From the NCBI GenBank assembly GCA_965250115.1, contig CBDFNJ010000002.1, positions 2,976,001 through 3,040,000 of the forward strand: DNA of 64,000 nucleotides, written 5' to 3'. A program made the position numbers and the translations under genes. This DNA comes from CBDFHB01 sp965250115. Lineage in GTDB: Bacteria; Acidobacteriota; Vicinamibacteria; Marinacidobacterales; SMYC01. Each line of letters opens with the position of its first letter. The first letter of the stretch is position 1. Below, piece by piece: positions 45,426 through 54,957 of the stretch. The notes beneath the pieces are model-generated. The model did not search any database and had not been told where the DNA came from. It was given only the letters and a program-made list of their open reading frames with translations.

Positions 45426-45594
45426 CTCGCCCCCCTTCTTGATAGCTCCTTCACGAGTTTGACCGCACCCATCTTGTCTCGATCGATCAGCGCAAGCGTG
45501 CTCTCGATAGGCGCGCTCGACCGCCCCTCTCACGCTTGCACGGTAGTCCTCCACTCGGGCAGGCTCGTCGCCGCCCAAGGACGAACGGAAGTTG

Positions 45595-45723
45595 TCAAGA
45601 ACTAGCTGCTCCGCGGATCACGGTCGCAACGCGCCCTCTGACCGTGAAGAGCATGTTGCGATAGGCCCGCAGGTCGTCCGGCGTCGCGAGCTCCCCGTGG
45701 CCAGGGATGATGCGAGTCGTCGC
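45595..45723 (-). pseudogene. C-terminal remnant of a metallo-beta-lactamase-fold hydrolase
   Basis: About 42 aa on the minus strand: ATTRIIPGHGELATPDDLRA, then YRNMLFTVRGRVATVIRG. IIPGHGxxATxxDLxAYRxML is the C-terminal His-bearing block of MBL-fold hydrolases. The remaining 200 or more residues are absent. Upstream the frame runs into the unrelated metallopeptidase gene. Confidence 0.55.
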
Positions 45724-45760
45724 TTTCGACGTGGAGAGCTCGCGGTCATTTCGTTTTGTC

Positions 45761-46507
45761 TCAGGGCTCGAGATCTTCCTCTTCCAATCCCATGTGGTGG
45801 CCGACCTCGTGAAACAGGGTCTCCCCGATCTCCCGGATGAGAGTTTCGCGATCCGGGGAGATGTTCTCCAGGTTGCGCTGAAAGAGGAGGATGCGATCCG
45901 GCAGGCCCGTCTCCTCGGTCTGAATCGTCGCGCCGTGATAGAGGCCCAAGTCGTCGTGGTCGGAGCCGTCGAGGATGAGCTCGCGGCTGGGCACGTTCTC
46001 GACCGCGATTTCGACGTTCTCCATGTAATCTCGGAATTCGCGAGGCAGCATGGAAAGGGCTTCCTCGACGGCGGCATCGAACGCCGCGGCGGCGAGGCGG
46101 CGCGGAACGAAGTAGACGTCGGGATCGAGCTCGGATGCACGCAGAAACGAAGCATCGCCCTCGGGAAGCCTTCCCAAATGCGAGAGGACGAGGCCGACCG
46201 CATGATGGGCATCGGCCGAGTCGGGCTCGATCTCGACGGCGCGCCGAGAAGCCTCGAGAGCTCGTTCGAGCTCCGCCGAAGAAAGACAGACGAGTGCCCG
46301 CAGCTGGTAGGGTGCGGCCCAATCCCCCCCGGACAGCGCATCGGTACAACGGGCGAGGGCTTCTGAAAGCTCCCCGAGCTCGTAGAGCGCCAGAGCCGTG
46401 AGAAACAACGCGTCCCGATCGTCCACGTCCTGAAGGGTCTCGATGACGTCCTCATAGCGTTCGTCCGACAGGAGGCCCCAGGCCCTCTCGATAGCTTCTT
46501 CGCTCAT
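45761..46507 (-). CDS. TPR-containing metallopeptidase (zincin-like family)
   Basis: About 248 aa from ATG 46507 (MSEEAIERAWGLLSDERYED). Residues 1-130 are TPR-like helices (LFLTALALYELGELSEALAR, LEASRRAVEIEPDSADAHHA). The C-terminal domain has LIREIGETLFHEVGHHMGLEEEDLE, the HExxHxxGxxxxD zinc motif of the PF06262-type minimal metallopeptidases. No signal peptide, so cytoplasmic. The alternative start 46531 would add a hydrophobic octapeptide. Substrate unknown. Confidence 0.85.
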   Translation of the reverse strand: MSEEAIERAWGLLSDERYEDVIETLQDVDDRDALFLTALALYELGELSEALARCTDALSGGDWAAPYQLRALVCLSSAELERALEASRRAVEIEPDSADAHHAVGLVLSHLGRLPEGDASFLRASELDPDVYFVPRRLAAAAFDAAVEEALSMLPREFRDYMENVEIAVENVPSRELILDGSDHDDLGLYHGATIQTEETGLPDRILLFQRNLENISPDRETLIREIGETLFHEVGHHMGLEEEDLEP

Positions 46508-46555
46508 GGTGCAGACGAGCATACTTATCACTAGCCCCCCCTAGGCCGCTGAGCG

Positions 46556-47740
46556 TCAGTGCAAGTGGCCGTGCTCGCGGTCGTTCTGGTGAGCCTCGTA
46601 GTGCTGCCGCAATAAGTCCTTTCCGTAGTCGTTGCCGTTCGGAGTACGCACGACCGAGTGTACGTGCCGACGGCTCGCGACTCGGGGGCCTTCCAGGGCG
46701 ATCGGCCCCTGATGGTCGAACTCGATCAAAATGACGGGGCTGTGCACGCGGTAGTAGAAGACGGAGTCGGGGCCCGTGTCGCCGATCCACGCGAAGTAGG
46801 TCGCGTCGAGATGAGCTTCGACTTCTCCCATACGGATCTTTGCGTGCCCGTCGTCCATGTTCCCGACGTACTCCTCGATCACGGCGCGCAACGAAGAGCG
46901 CTGCTCGGGCGTGAGCTCACTGGCCGGAATCCCCGCATAGTCGAGCACCAAATTGTCGTTGTAGGCCTGTGCGAGCGCGTTGACACGTGTTTTCTCTGTC
47001 GAAAGAATCGCTCGGCTTTGCTGCTCGGGGCTCAGGGCCTCCATGAGCGCGAGGCCTTGGTCCTGCTCCTCCTGCATGACCCTGACTCCAATGTATTTTC
47101 CCGAAAGTGCTTCGACCGGCTCCGAGCCCATGAAGGCCGGGGTCATTACGACCTGATCTCCGAGCACGAAGTAGTTGATCGCGAGGTGGTGACCGTCGAG
47201 CTGCCAGCCCCAGGGCTTCGTCTCCGAGGGCTCCCCCATCACGGTCAAGTGGTAGAGTCCCTCGCCATACTCGTCGCGCTTCGAGGTGAGCTCGGCGAGA
47301 TGCTCGTTCAGGCGCATCACGTTGCGACTCTTCTCGAGACCCTTCGCGCTCAAGCTCGCGCGCAGGAGCCCATAGGCCAGCTCACGCTGCGCCTCGTTCA
47401 TCTCGCCGAAGCGGACTCCTTGACGAGGTGCGCGGTGGACGTTGTCCCACCTTCTCCATTCGATATCGTCGACGGCGTAGACCGTCTTGGCGTGCTGTTC
47501 CTTCGTGAGTCCCCCAAGAAATTCCTCGGCTGCGCCCTTCACCGGAGCCGTAGAGACTCCCGACGCGCGGATCGAAAAAAGGTCGCTTAGGACGTTGCCG
47601 TCAGTCGTGACCCCTCTATAGGGCACGCCCAGAGCTTTCGCGCGCATCGAAGAAAGTCCTTGGGTGAGCGCGGAGCTCCCGTAGAAGACGGCTAGAGCCG
47701 TGACCAATGTAGCGATCGGACCAATGGCTTGCTTCGTCAT
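46556..47740 (-). CDS. DUF3500-family secreted protein
   Basis: About 394 aa from ATG 47740, with the strong ribosome site GGAGGGGAAC just upstream. The N-terminus (IGPIATLVTALAVFYGSSAL) is a signal peptide or anchor. FLGGLTKEQHAKTVYAVDDIEWRRWDNVHR and GWQLDGHHLAINYFVLGDQV are the core blocks of DUF3500; FYYRVHSPVILIEFDHQGPI and SVVRTPNGNDYGKDLLRQHY close the domain, and the tail is His-rich (DREHGHLH). Function unknown; His and Asp clusters suggest metal binding. The longer open frame to 48328 is not part of the gene. Confidence 0.85.
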   Translation of the reverse strand: MTKQAIGPIATLVTALAVFYGSSALTQGLSSMRAKALGVPYRGVTTDGNVLSDLFSIRASGVSTAPVKGAAEEFLGGLTKEQHAKTVYAVDDIEWRRWDNVHRAPRQGVRFGEMNEAQRELAYGLLRASLSAKGLEKSRNVMRLNEHLAELTSKRDEYGEGLYHLTVMGEPSETKPWGWQLDGHHLAINYFVLGDQVVMTPAFMGSEPVEALSGKYIGVRVMQEEQDQGLALMEALSPEQQSRAILSTEKTRVNALAQAYNDNLVLDYAGIPASELTPEQRSSLRAVIEEYVGNMDDGHAKIRMGEVEAHLDATYFAWIGDTGPDSVFYYRVHSPVILIEFDHQGPIALEGPRVASRRHVHSVVRTPNGNDYGKDLLRQHYEAHQNDREHGHLH

Positions 47741-47984
47741 GTTCCCCTCCGGGACCGCATCCACGCGCTGAGCCGTAGCGGTCGGCATCGGCGAGCAAGT
47801 AGCCCCAGAGGCAGCCCGCCATAAAGACCAGGTTGTCGGCGGTAGACTCGACCCGGCAGCACCAGCCGGCAATTGGACCGCGGCGCCGGCGACGAGACAG
47901 CGGGCATGGCGCTCGGCGAGTGCGTCCAGGTAGTCGGAAAATTCCGGATCCGCGTCGGCGTTGGAGACCTTGAGCGCGAGACGG
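47741..47984. other. Unassigned sequence with possible coding debris
   Basis: Together with the permease remnant this fills the stretch between the DUF3500 start and the SBBP gene. One minus-strand frame reads VESTADNLVFMAGCLWGYLL, which looks protein-like, but has no start and no family I can name. No promoter or RNA structure was seen. Confidence 0.4.
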
Positions 47985-48174
47985 CACGGTCGTTCAGTCG
48001 CGCCAGAACGATTCAGTCTCAGCTTGCTCGGAACCTTCGGTGTCACAGGCCTCGCGATGGCGCTCATCGGGTTGTGCGGCGTCTTGTCGCACACCGCGAG
48101 CCCGAGACGACGAGAGCTCGATATTCGCATGGCGCTCGGGGCGCGCACGAGCGAGCTGAAACGTCTCGTCATGG
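47985..48174 (+). pseudogene. Remnant of a MacB/FtsX-type ABC permease (ADOP-like)
   Basis: The plus strand reads RFSLSLLGTFGVTGLAMALI, then GLCGVLSHTASPRRRELDIRMALGARTSELKRLVM. This is the conserved segment RF...LxxxAxxGLxGVLSxxVxxRxxEIxIRMALGAxxxxVxRLV of MacB/FtsX-like permeases, abundant in Acidobacteria. It has no start, and it ends abruptly where the antisense SBBP coding sequence begins at about 48175. A deletion probably fused the two. Confidence 0.7.
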
Positions 48175-48175
48175 C

Positions 48176-49897
48176 TGTCGCCGACAACGTAGGCATTTCC
48201 GAAGTTGTCAACGTCGATCCCCAGGGCGCGGTCGGTGTTGTCCCCTCCCAGAAAGGTGGAGTAGACGAAAGCGGAGCCATCGGGCGTGAGCTTGAGCACG
48301 TAGGCCTCGACGTCACCCGCACTGACATCCTGGAACGCGTTCGCGGTTGGAAAATCCGAGGAGATCGTAAAACCGGCGACGTAGACGAATCCGTTCGCGT
48401 CTACCTTGATGTCCAGGCCGGAATCCGCGAAGCTGCCGCCCAGATAGGTGGAGTAGGCGAGCACGTCACCTGACGCCGTCAGCTTCGCCGCCCAGGCGTC
48501 CCACACGCCACCCCAGACCGGCTGCAGCGGATTAAGCGTCGGAAAATCCACCGACTCGACGTCACCGGTCATGTACACCTGGCCCACGTCGTCGACGTCG
48601 ATCCCGAGCACGAAGTCGCGGCCGCTCCCGCCGATGTAAGTGGAGTAAACGAGCGAAGATCCCGTGGGATCCAGCTTCGCCACGAATCCGTCGAAATCTC
48701 CGCCACTAGTCCCCTGAAGCGGTGCCAGCGTGGGGAAGTCGGTAGAGCTGGTGAACCCTCCAACGTAGGCATTGCCGTCTTCGTCGACGGCGACGGCCTG
48801 ACCCGAGTCCAGTCCGTCACCGCCAAGGTAGGTCGCGTACAAGGTCTGCGAGCCGGATGGGTCCAGCTTCACCACGAAGGCGTCGGTGATGGCCACGAAC
48901 TGATCCTGAATGTCTCCCGTGGTGGGAAAATCGGCCGAATCCGTCGTGCCGGCGATATAGATGTTACCCGACGCGTCCAGAGCAACGCCCATGTTGTCGA
49001 GCGCATCCTCGGAGCCGCTACCGCCCAGGTAGGTGGAGAATTCCAATACAGGATCAATGATCAGTGGCTGGGCCACATCGTAGTGGCCCAGAGTGAATCC
49101 CGCGCGACCCTCGTCGCGCAACGCCCAGGCTCCGTCCACGGGTCGGCGCTCACCGTCGATTTCCTGGTAGACCACCGGCGCGTGCAGAACGACTTCACCG
49201 GCCCGTGTAGCCAGCACCAAATCTCCGCTGTCGTCCACTTCGATGCGTTCAGCCCCATCGAAACCTAGCGTGAGTTGCGAGGGGTCGGCTCCTGCTCTGA
49301 CTTTGAAGTCGTACTCGAGGCGCTGCTGGTTGCCATAGTAAACGAGATCGATGCCGGGATAGGCCTTCGCGTACTCCACCCTGGCGAAAGTAGGAACGGC
49401 CTTTTGCCACCGTGACGGATCGCTGCCACGAAGATAGTTGACGCGGGTGGAAAGAGCCTGCGAGCCGCGCACGCTTTCGGGAGTCAGGGCGCCGACTAGG
49501 GACATGCGAAAATTGCTTTGTCCCCGTCCACCTCAGGTATCGGGACCGTGCCGTACTGTGCTTTCGGTTCCTCGGTCCGTGGGCGGTTGCCCCGCAGAAC
49601 CAGCACGGCCTCGGAGTTGGTGAGGAACAACTGGTAGCCGCGCCCTCGTGACATGAAGCGGACCCGCGGGTCCATCTGACCCCGGTTCTGCGCGAACTGC
49701 ATTGACAGCCGCGCAAGATCTGGCACAACCTCGCGCACGTCGCTGCGAACCGGCGGACCGAGCGGCCCCATGTCCCACTCGATAGCCTGCGCCAGTACTG
49801 GCCGCGACCCCGTCAGTCCCTGGTCCTGCGTACAGGCCGTGGCCCAAAGCGCGATGCAGACGGTACCCAAAGCGCTGAATTGTCCACGTCGAAACAC
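48176..49897 (-). pseudogene. SBBP-repeat surface lipoprotein, frameshifted and C-terminally truncated
   Basis: GTG 49897 (ribosome-like GGGGGG upstream) opens a hydrophobic leader (SALGTVCIALWATACTQD) ending in a weak lipobox Cys. LSMQFAQNRGQMDPRVRFMSRG and GYQLFLTNSEAVLVLR are the usual N-terminal module. The frame shifts by one base near 49508, and the next frame continues NFRMSLVGA, AYPGIDLVYYGNQQRLEYDF and five SBBP beta-propeller repeats (ATYLGGDGLDSGQAVAVDEDGNAYVGGFT type). Similarity ends at about 48176, where the ADOP permease remnant lies on the other strand. It was probably a secreted or surface protein. Confidence 0.78.
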
Positions 49898-50187
49898 CCT
49901 GGATCCCCCCCCATCGAGTTTATTCCGATCGGCCTCCGGCCGCCTACGATCTCGCAAATTTCGCCTGTCCTTCCAATTCCGTCCCCCTCGCGCAACGATT
50001 CGGCTCCGAGTTTCGGTCAGGGGGGAAGAGCCATCGCAGCAGCGGACCGCAACCATGTGAGTGCGCTTAGCACGACGTCATTCTACGAGCAGCCGTTAAG
50101 TAACGCCCGCTCTGTTGGGAAGACGACTCTAACGATATGTCGCAAACATGTCAAGAGGCGTCACTGGGGCCCGACGGCAGTGAGCAC

Positions 50188-51387
50188 CTAGTGACGGTAC
50201 CGCGGCACCCGAAACTTCTGGATCGCCGAGATCTCGGCAAGCGCTTTCCTGATCATCGCCTCGAGCTCCGCCGGAGGATCGTAGTCGAGCCCTTCGACGA
50301 GATGCTGGTAGGCGGCCGTGGGCTCCTTGAAGGCATGTAGCTGGATCAACCCCGCGTAGGCGTGCGCCTCGGCGCTACCGGGCCCTCGGGGAAAATCCCG
50401 CAGATGTCGTTGGTAGATAATGAGCGCCGCACGTGGATGGCCGTTTTTCGCGAGCCAGTTCCCGAGCGCGATGGAGTCGTTTGCACCGAGGAGCCCCTTG
50501 GCACGCTCGGCGGGAATCTCGAAGTAGCTCTCCGCCGCCGCGTCGTAGTCCCCTCGCGCCATCGCGCCACCGATGAGCTCGCCGGCGCTCTTCGGCTCTC
50601 TCACCGGATGAGGCTTCGCTCCATACTCGTTCGGACTTGCCGCGGCACCTCGACGGTCTGTCACCCATGCGACCGCGGCTCCCGCGAGAAACCCTCCGAT
50701 GTGCGCTCCGTAGGCAACTCCCGAGCCCTGTCCCGCCGTCGCCAGAAACGGAAGGATGTTGCTGATAATGATGTAGAAGCCAAGCACCCATCGCGCCGGC
50801 GCGAGAAAGACTTTCATGAAGAAGGGGAAGAAGACGACCCACAACCGCACTTGATTATGGGGAAACCACAGGAAGTAGAAACCGAGTACGCCCGAGATGG
50901 CACCCGACGCGCCGACGAGAGGGATCGGCGAGTCGCTCGCGAAGACGGCGTGGAATAACGTGGCCGCGGCACCCGTAACGAGATACCACACGAGATAGCG
51001 GATTCGTCCGAGACGGTGCTCCACGTTGTCCCCATAGATCCACAGGAACAACATGTTCCCGCACAAGTGCATGAGACCGCCGTGGAGGAACATCGCGGTG
51101 AAGAGCGTCACGATGGAGGGCTCGATGGGCCGATAGCCGTAGGAAAAGACGAAGAGGTCGTAGGCGGAGACCTGGCGCACGGCCTGTCCGATATCCACAC
51201 CGGGAGGCAGGTTCTGCTCTACGACCCGGGTGTACTCCCGCAGTATCGGATCGGCGGGATCGGCCGGCTGCGAGCTCAGAGGAAACGTCACCAGCACGAA
51301 GATCGCGACGTTCGCGGCGATGAGAAGATAATTCACTACGGGTGTGAAGCCGGTCGGGTTCGGCTGGTCGCCGATGGGGAGAATCAT
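50188..51387 (-). CDS. Rhomboid-family intramembrane serine protease
   Basis: 399 aa. MILPIGDQPNPTGFTPVVNYLLIAANVAIF is the frequent N-terminus of bacterial rhomboids with a leading helix. FLHGGLMHLCGNMLFLWIYGDNVE is the L1 loop region. LVGASGAISGVLGFYFLWFP carries catalytic Ser161, and YGAHIGGFLAGAA carries His229. Six or seven helices fill residues 15-240. The C-terminal 150 residues are a soluble helical domain with repeats like LGNWLAKNGHPRAALIIYQRH, TPR-like. It cleaves membrane proteins; this is the second rhomboid-TPR fusion in the window. Confidence 0.9.
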   Translation of the reverse strand: MILPIGDQPNPTGFTPVVNYLLIAANVAIFVLVTFPLSSQPADPADPILREYTRVVEQNLPPGVDIGQAVRQVSAYDLFVFSYGYRPIEPSIVTLFTAMFLHGGLMHLCGNMLFLWIYGDNVEHRLGRIRYLVWYLVTGAAATLFHAVFASDSPIPLVGASGAISGVLGFYFLWFPHNQVRLWVVFFPFFMKVFLAPARWVLGFYIIISNILPFLATAGQGSGVAYGAHIGGFLAGAAVAWVTDRRGAAASPNEYGAKPHPVREPKSAGELIGGAMARGDYDAAAESYFEIPAERAKGLLGANDSIALGNWLAKNGHPRAALIIYQRHLRDFPRGPGSAEAHAYAGLIQLHAFKEPTAAYQHLVEGLDYDPPAELEAMIRKALAEISAIQKFRVPRYRH

Positions 51388-51418
51388 GGTCGCCTCATGG
51401 GTCCAGGCATGGTGAGCG

Positions 51419-52246
51419 TCATCCCGCGGGAGCCTTAGTGAGAGCAGCCTGAAGGACGACGAGGCGCTGCTCTTCGAGGTTCTTGGCCATATTGCGGAGT
51501 TTCTCGGGAGCGTCGTCGCCCATCAGCAGATGGATTCCGACGGCGGGTGGCCCGCCCGAACGAGCGCGCTCAAGCGCGGCTCGAAACCAATCGAGGGACG
51601 GCTCGGTCTTGTCCGCCCAGTGCCGCACTCGAAAGCCGCGTGATTCGAGAACGTCGCGAAGCTCGGCGGAAGGCAACAAGAAGTTGATCTCGGGCCGGCA
51701 GGCCCAGGGGACGGGAAAGCGTAGGTCGCCTCCCTCGCCCGCGAAGATGTCGTGGAAGACGAGGCGTCCGCCGTCACGAAGCACACGGTGGATTTCCGAA
51801 TAGAACCTCCCTTTGTCCTCGATGTTCATCTGCGCGTGCTCGGTCCAGACGACGTCGAAGCTGTCGTCGTCGAAGGGCATGTCCAGGGCACTGCCAACAC
51901 GAAAATCGATTACCTCCGTCTGCCCGACGCGTGAACTCAGTCGTTCGGACAGCTCGACGTACTCGGGAGTGAGATCGATTCCCGTGGTCCGGCAACCGAA
52001 GGTCGCCGCGAGGTAACGGCACGAACCTCCGAGCCCCGAGCCTACGTCGAGCACCGTCCGATCGGGTCCCAGCTCCGCGAGACCTGCGAGCTCTTCCGTC
52101 GCCTCTTTGCCCCGGATGTGGAACTCGTCCACGGGCGCCAAGTCGGCGAGGGTGTGGTTCTCGGGATCTTTACCGGCGTCCGCAAGTGCCGCGAGAATTC
52201 TCTCTTCGAGGCTTTTCAGACCATAGTGTCGGACTACGGAATCCAT
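51419..52246 (-). CDS. Class I SAM-dependent methyltransferase
   Basis: 275 aa. VLDVGSGLGGSCRYLAATFG is motif I with the GxGxG AdoMet loop. TGIDLTPEYVELSERL carries the acidic ribose-binding Asp, SALDMPFDDDSFDVVWTEHAQMNI is motif II/III and RVLRDGGRLVFHDIFAG follows. The pattern resembles sarcosine/dimethylglycine or phosphoethanolamine N-methyltransferases and UbiE-like enzymes. Substrate not determined. Cytoplasmic. Confidence 0.85.
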   Translation of the reverse strand: MDSVVRHYGLKSLEERILAALADAGKDPENHTLADLAPVDEFHIRGKEATEELAGLAELGPDRTVLDVGSGLGGSCRYLAATFGCRTTGIDLTPEYVELSERLSSRVGQTEVIDFRVGSALDMPFDDDSFDVVWTEHAQMNIEDKGRFYSEIHRVLRDGGRLVFHDIFAGEGGDLRFPVPWACRPEINFLLPSAELRDVLESRGFRVRHWADKTEPSLDWFRAALERARSGGPPAVGIHLLMGDDAPEKLRNMAKNLEEQRLVVLQAALTKAPAG

Positions 52247-52327
52247 CGAATGTTTCCTGGGTTCGTGGTTGATGGCACTCCATCGATAACGTATAAAAGC
52301 ACGTAACCCGAGGAGGGCTGAAAGCTC

Positions 52328-53938
52328 ATGTTCGACAGCCGCAAAGCTATCACGGTCGCGATGCTCTTGATGATAGCGCAGGCCGTTTCGGTTGCGAGTC
52401 AGGACTCACAGAGGATTCCGGCACCCGACCGAAGAAGCCAGGGCGAGGGCCCCTTCGAGCGACTTATCATCCGCGCAGCGACGGTGATCGACGGTACCGG
52501 AGCTCCTCCCCGGGGACCCGTGGACATCGTGATCGAGCGCAATCGCATCGTCGAGATCAAGAGTGTAGGTGTGCCCCACGTTCCCATCGACGAATCGAAA
52601 CGCCCGCAGGGCGCGACGACAGAGCTCGATGCGAAAGGCATGTTCGTAATGCCCGGCTTCATCGATCTCCATACCCATATCGGTGGTATTCCGAAAGCCC
52701 CGGAGGCCGAGTACGTCTACAAGCTATGGATGGGACACGGTGTCACGACCACCCGTGACGCCGGCTCTGGAGCGTCGGCCTTCATTCTCAACGAGAAGAA
52801 TCGGAGCGAGAGCAACGAGATCGTCGCACCGCGGATCTTCGCCTATGCGCGACCCGGAACGGGAGAGGGCTGGGAAGACGGTCCAACCCTGACTCCCGAG
52901 AAGGCACGTGAGTGGGTGCGTTGGGCAGCCAAGAAGGGCATCGACGGACTGAAGCTCGGAAGCTACGACCCCGAGATCATGGCAGCCCTGCTTGACGAGG
53001 CCAAAAAGCGCAAGCTCGGCTCGATGGCTCACCTCGGACAAGACGGCGTCGCCCGCATGAACGTGCTCGACGCGGCTCGGCTCGGACTCGGAACGCAGAC
53101 TCACTTTTACGGACTGTTCGAGGCACTTCTCAAGGACCACTACGTCCAGGATTGGCCCGTCGACCAGAATCAGAATGACGAGCAGCACCGTTTCGGTCAG
53201 GTAGCGCGACTGTGGGACCAAATCCATCCGCGCGGCAGCGAGAAGTGGAACGGCCTCATCGACGAGCTCGTCGAGCTCGGCCTGACGATCGATCCGACGA
53301 TGACGATTTACGCGGCCGGACGCGACGTGATGAAAGCGCGCAACGCCGATTGGCACGAGACCTACACGCTGCCCTCGCTGTGGGAGTTCTTCCAGCCGAG
53401 CCGCAGGAACCATGGCGCCTATTGGTACGACTGGACGACCCACGACGAGGTGGCCTGGCGGAACTTCTACCACGTATGGATGCAGTTTCTGAACGACTTC
53501 AAGAATGCGGGCGGACGCGTGACCACGGGCTCGGACTCGGGCTTCGTCTACAAGCTCTACGGCTTCGCCTATATAGAAGAGTTCGAGCTGCTTCAGGAAG
53601 CCGGCTTTCATCCGCTTGAGGTCGTTCGCTCGGCCACGCTCAACGGGGCCGAGACACTGCACGAGCCCAAAGGCATCCCGATCGAGTTCGGAATCCTGCG
53701 CCCAGGACTCCTGGCCGACCTCGTGGTGGTCGAGGAGAACCCGCTCCAGAACTTCAAGCTCCTCTACGGCACCGGTGCTGTGCGCCTCGATGACGAGATC
53801 GGCGACGTCGAGCGCGTCGGTGGGGTGAAGTACACCATCAAGGATGGTATCGTCTACGACGCCAAGGAGCTCCTCGCCGACGTGGCAAGGATGGTCGAGC
53901 AGGCCAAACTCGAGGACATGCGCCCCACGGAACCGTGA
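52328..53938 (+). CDS. Secreted amidohydrolase-family protein
   Basis: 536 aa. The N-terminus (ITVAMLLMIAQAVSVASQ) is a signal peptide. MFVMPGFIDLHTHIGGIPKA gives the HxH metal motif, GVTTTRDAGSG follows, DGLKLGSYDPE carries a Lys-like ligand position, SMAHLGQDGVARMNVLDAA holds a His, and RVTTGSDSGF carries the catalytic Asp. FGILRPGLLADLVVVEENPL is the usual C-terminal barrel segment. It probably hydrolyses an amide or cyclic peptide bond (imidazolonepropionase/prolidase-like branch) in the periplasm. ATG 52328 follows GAGGAGGG. Confidence 0.88.
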   Translation: MFDSRKAITVAMLLMIAQAVSVASQDSQRIPAPDRRSQGEGPFERLIIRAATVIDGTGAPPRGPVDIVIERNRIVEIKSVGVPHVPIDESKRPQGATTELDAKGMFVMPGFIDLHTHIGGIPKAPEAEYVYKLWMGHGVTTTRDAGSGASAFILNEKNRSESNEIVAPRIFAYARPGTGEGWEDGPTLTPEKAREWVRWAAKKGIDGLKLGSYDPEIMAALLDEAKKRKLGSMAHLGQDGVARMNVLDAARLGLGTQTHFYGLFEALLKDHYVQDWPVDQNQNDEQHRFGQVARLWDQIHPRGSEKWNGLIDELVELGLTIDPTMTIYAAGRDVMKARNADWHETYTLPSLWEFFQPSRRNHGAYWYDWTTHDEVAWRNFYHVWMQFLNDFKNAGGRVTTGSDSGFVYKLYGFAYIEEFELLQEAGFHPLEVVRSATLNGAETLHEPKGIPIEFGILRPGLLADLVVVEENPLQNFKLLYGTGAVRLDDEIGDVERVGGVKYTIKDGIVYDAKELLADVARMVEQAKLEDMRPTEP

Positions 53939-54079
53939 GTTGGTGTAGAATCCTCTGAACGGGAAACCCCTGGCGCGCAGATGAGGAGCAGGAACAGCAC
54001 GACGAGTAAGATTCGCTGAGCGGCGCTTCGGTCGAAAACGACGGAGACGCGTCGGGGGACTACCCAAAGGAGGGTGGTC

Positions 54080-54514
54080 ATGGATCTGCTCAGAATCGCC
54101 CGCGTTCCGCCCATCACTATCGATACGACTGCGACGGTCCACGACGCGGTATCGCTCATAACGGAGAGACGCGCGGGGGCGGTCGTGACCGTCGCCGGGG
54201 AGCGAGCAGTCGGTATTTTCACCGCGAGCGATCTCCTTCGCCGCGTCTTCGCCCGCGGACATCCGCCCGACCAAACGCTGGTGACGAAAGTCATGACTTC
54301 GCCTCTCAAGATGGTGAGGTCCTCGGCATCGCGCGAAGACGCTCTGAAACTCATGATCGGGAACCACATCCGCCATCTCCCGATCGTGGACGAGCGAGGC
54401 CGGATGCTGGGGATGCTCTCCACGGGTCACTTGCTGCGCAACATGGTCGAGAACCTCTCGCAGGAGCTTGCCTCGCTCGACGCCTATTTCTGCGCGGATG
54501 GTATCGGCGGCTGA
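54080..54514 (+). CDS. Two-CBS-domain protein
   Basis: About 144 aa. ATG 54080 has a strong ribosome site (AAAGGAGGGTGG). Two CBS domains in tandem: PPITIDTTATVHDAVSLITERRAGAVVTV with VGIFTASDLLRRV, and VMTSPLKMVRSSASREDALKLMIGNHIRHLPIVDE with MLGMLSTGHLLRNMV. CBS pairs usually bind adenine nucleotides and sense energy state. The partner is not visible. Cytoplasmic. Confidence 0.92.
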   Translation: MDLLRIARVPPITIDTTATVHDAVSLITERRAGAVVTVAGERAVGIFTASDLLRRVFARGHPPDQTLVTKVMTSPLKMVRSSASREDALKLMIGNHIRHLPIVDERGRMLGMLSTGHLLRNMVENLSQELASLDAYFCADGIGG

Positions 54515-54570
54515 GCCCTGGAATTTCTTCCTCCACGCTGTAAACTAGCTAGGGTTCCTTGGAGGAATGA

Positions 54571-54957
54571 ATGGCTAAGAAAAAGAAGGACCAACTCGAC
54601 GAGTTGAAGACCTCCGCTCAGAAGGTCTGGCTCGCCGGTTTGGGGGCACTTTCGCAAGCGGAAAAACAGGGAGACAAACTCTTCAAAACGCTCGTCAAGA
54701 AAGGCAAGAAATACGAGGACGTGTTTCGCGAGCCTGTCGAGATGGCCGGAGATGCCGTCGACAAGGCGAAGAAGCAAGCGAACAAAGCCTTCAAGGGCTT
54801 CGAAACTGCGTTCGACGCTCAAGTCGCCGCGGCCATGCGCCGTCTCGATGTTGCGAGCCGCTCCGAAGTCGAGGCGCTTCGCAACGAAATCGCGCGATTG
54901 AAGAGCGCCAAGAGCAACAAGGCAACCGCCAAGAAGAAGACGAAGAAGAAGAGCTGA
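54571..54957 (+). CDS. Phasin-family (polyhydroxyalkanoate granule-associated) protein
   Basis: 128 aa. KTSAQKVWLAGLGALSQAEKQGDKLFKTLVKKGKKYED is the PhaI/PhaF-type phasin core, an amphipathic helix. The C-terminus is a coiled region (VASRSEVEALRNEIARLKS) and then a Lys/Ala-rich tail (KATAKKKTKKKS) typical of phasins that also bind DNA. Ribosome site TTGGAGGAATGA. No PHA synthase is in the window, so granule association is inferred from family only. Confidence 0.85.
   Translation: MAKKKKDQLDELKTSAQKVWLAGLGALSQAEKQGDKLFKTLVKKGKKYEDVFREPVEMAGDAVDKAKKQANKAFKGFETAFDAQVAAAMRRLDVASRSEVEALRNEIARLKSAKSNKATAKKKTKKKS

Noticed and set aside
52724..54430. 568-codon minus-strand open frame over the amidohydrolase and CBS genes
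   Set aside because: It spans two unrelated sense genes and shows no conserved motif; it arises from high GC content.
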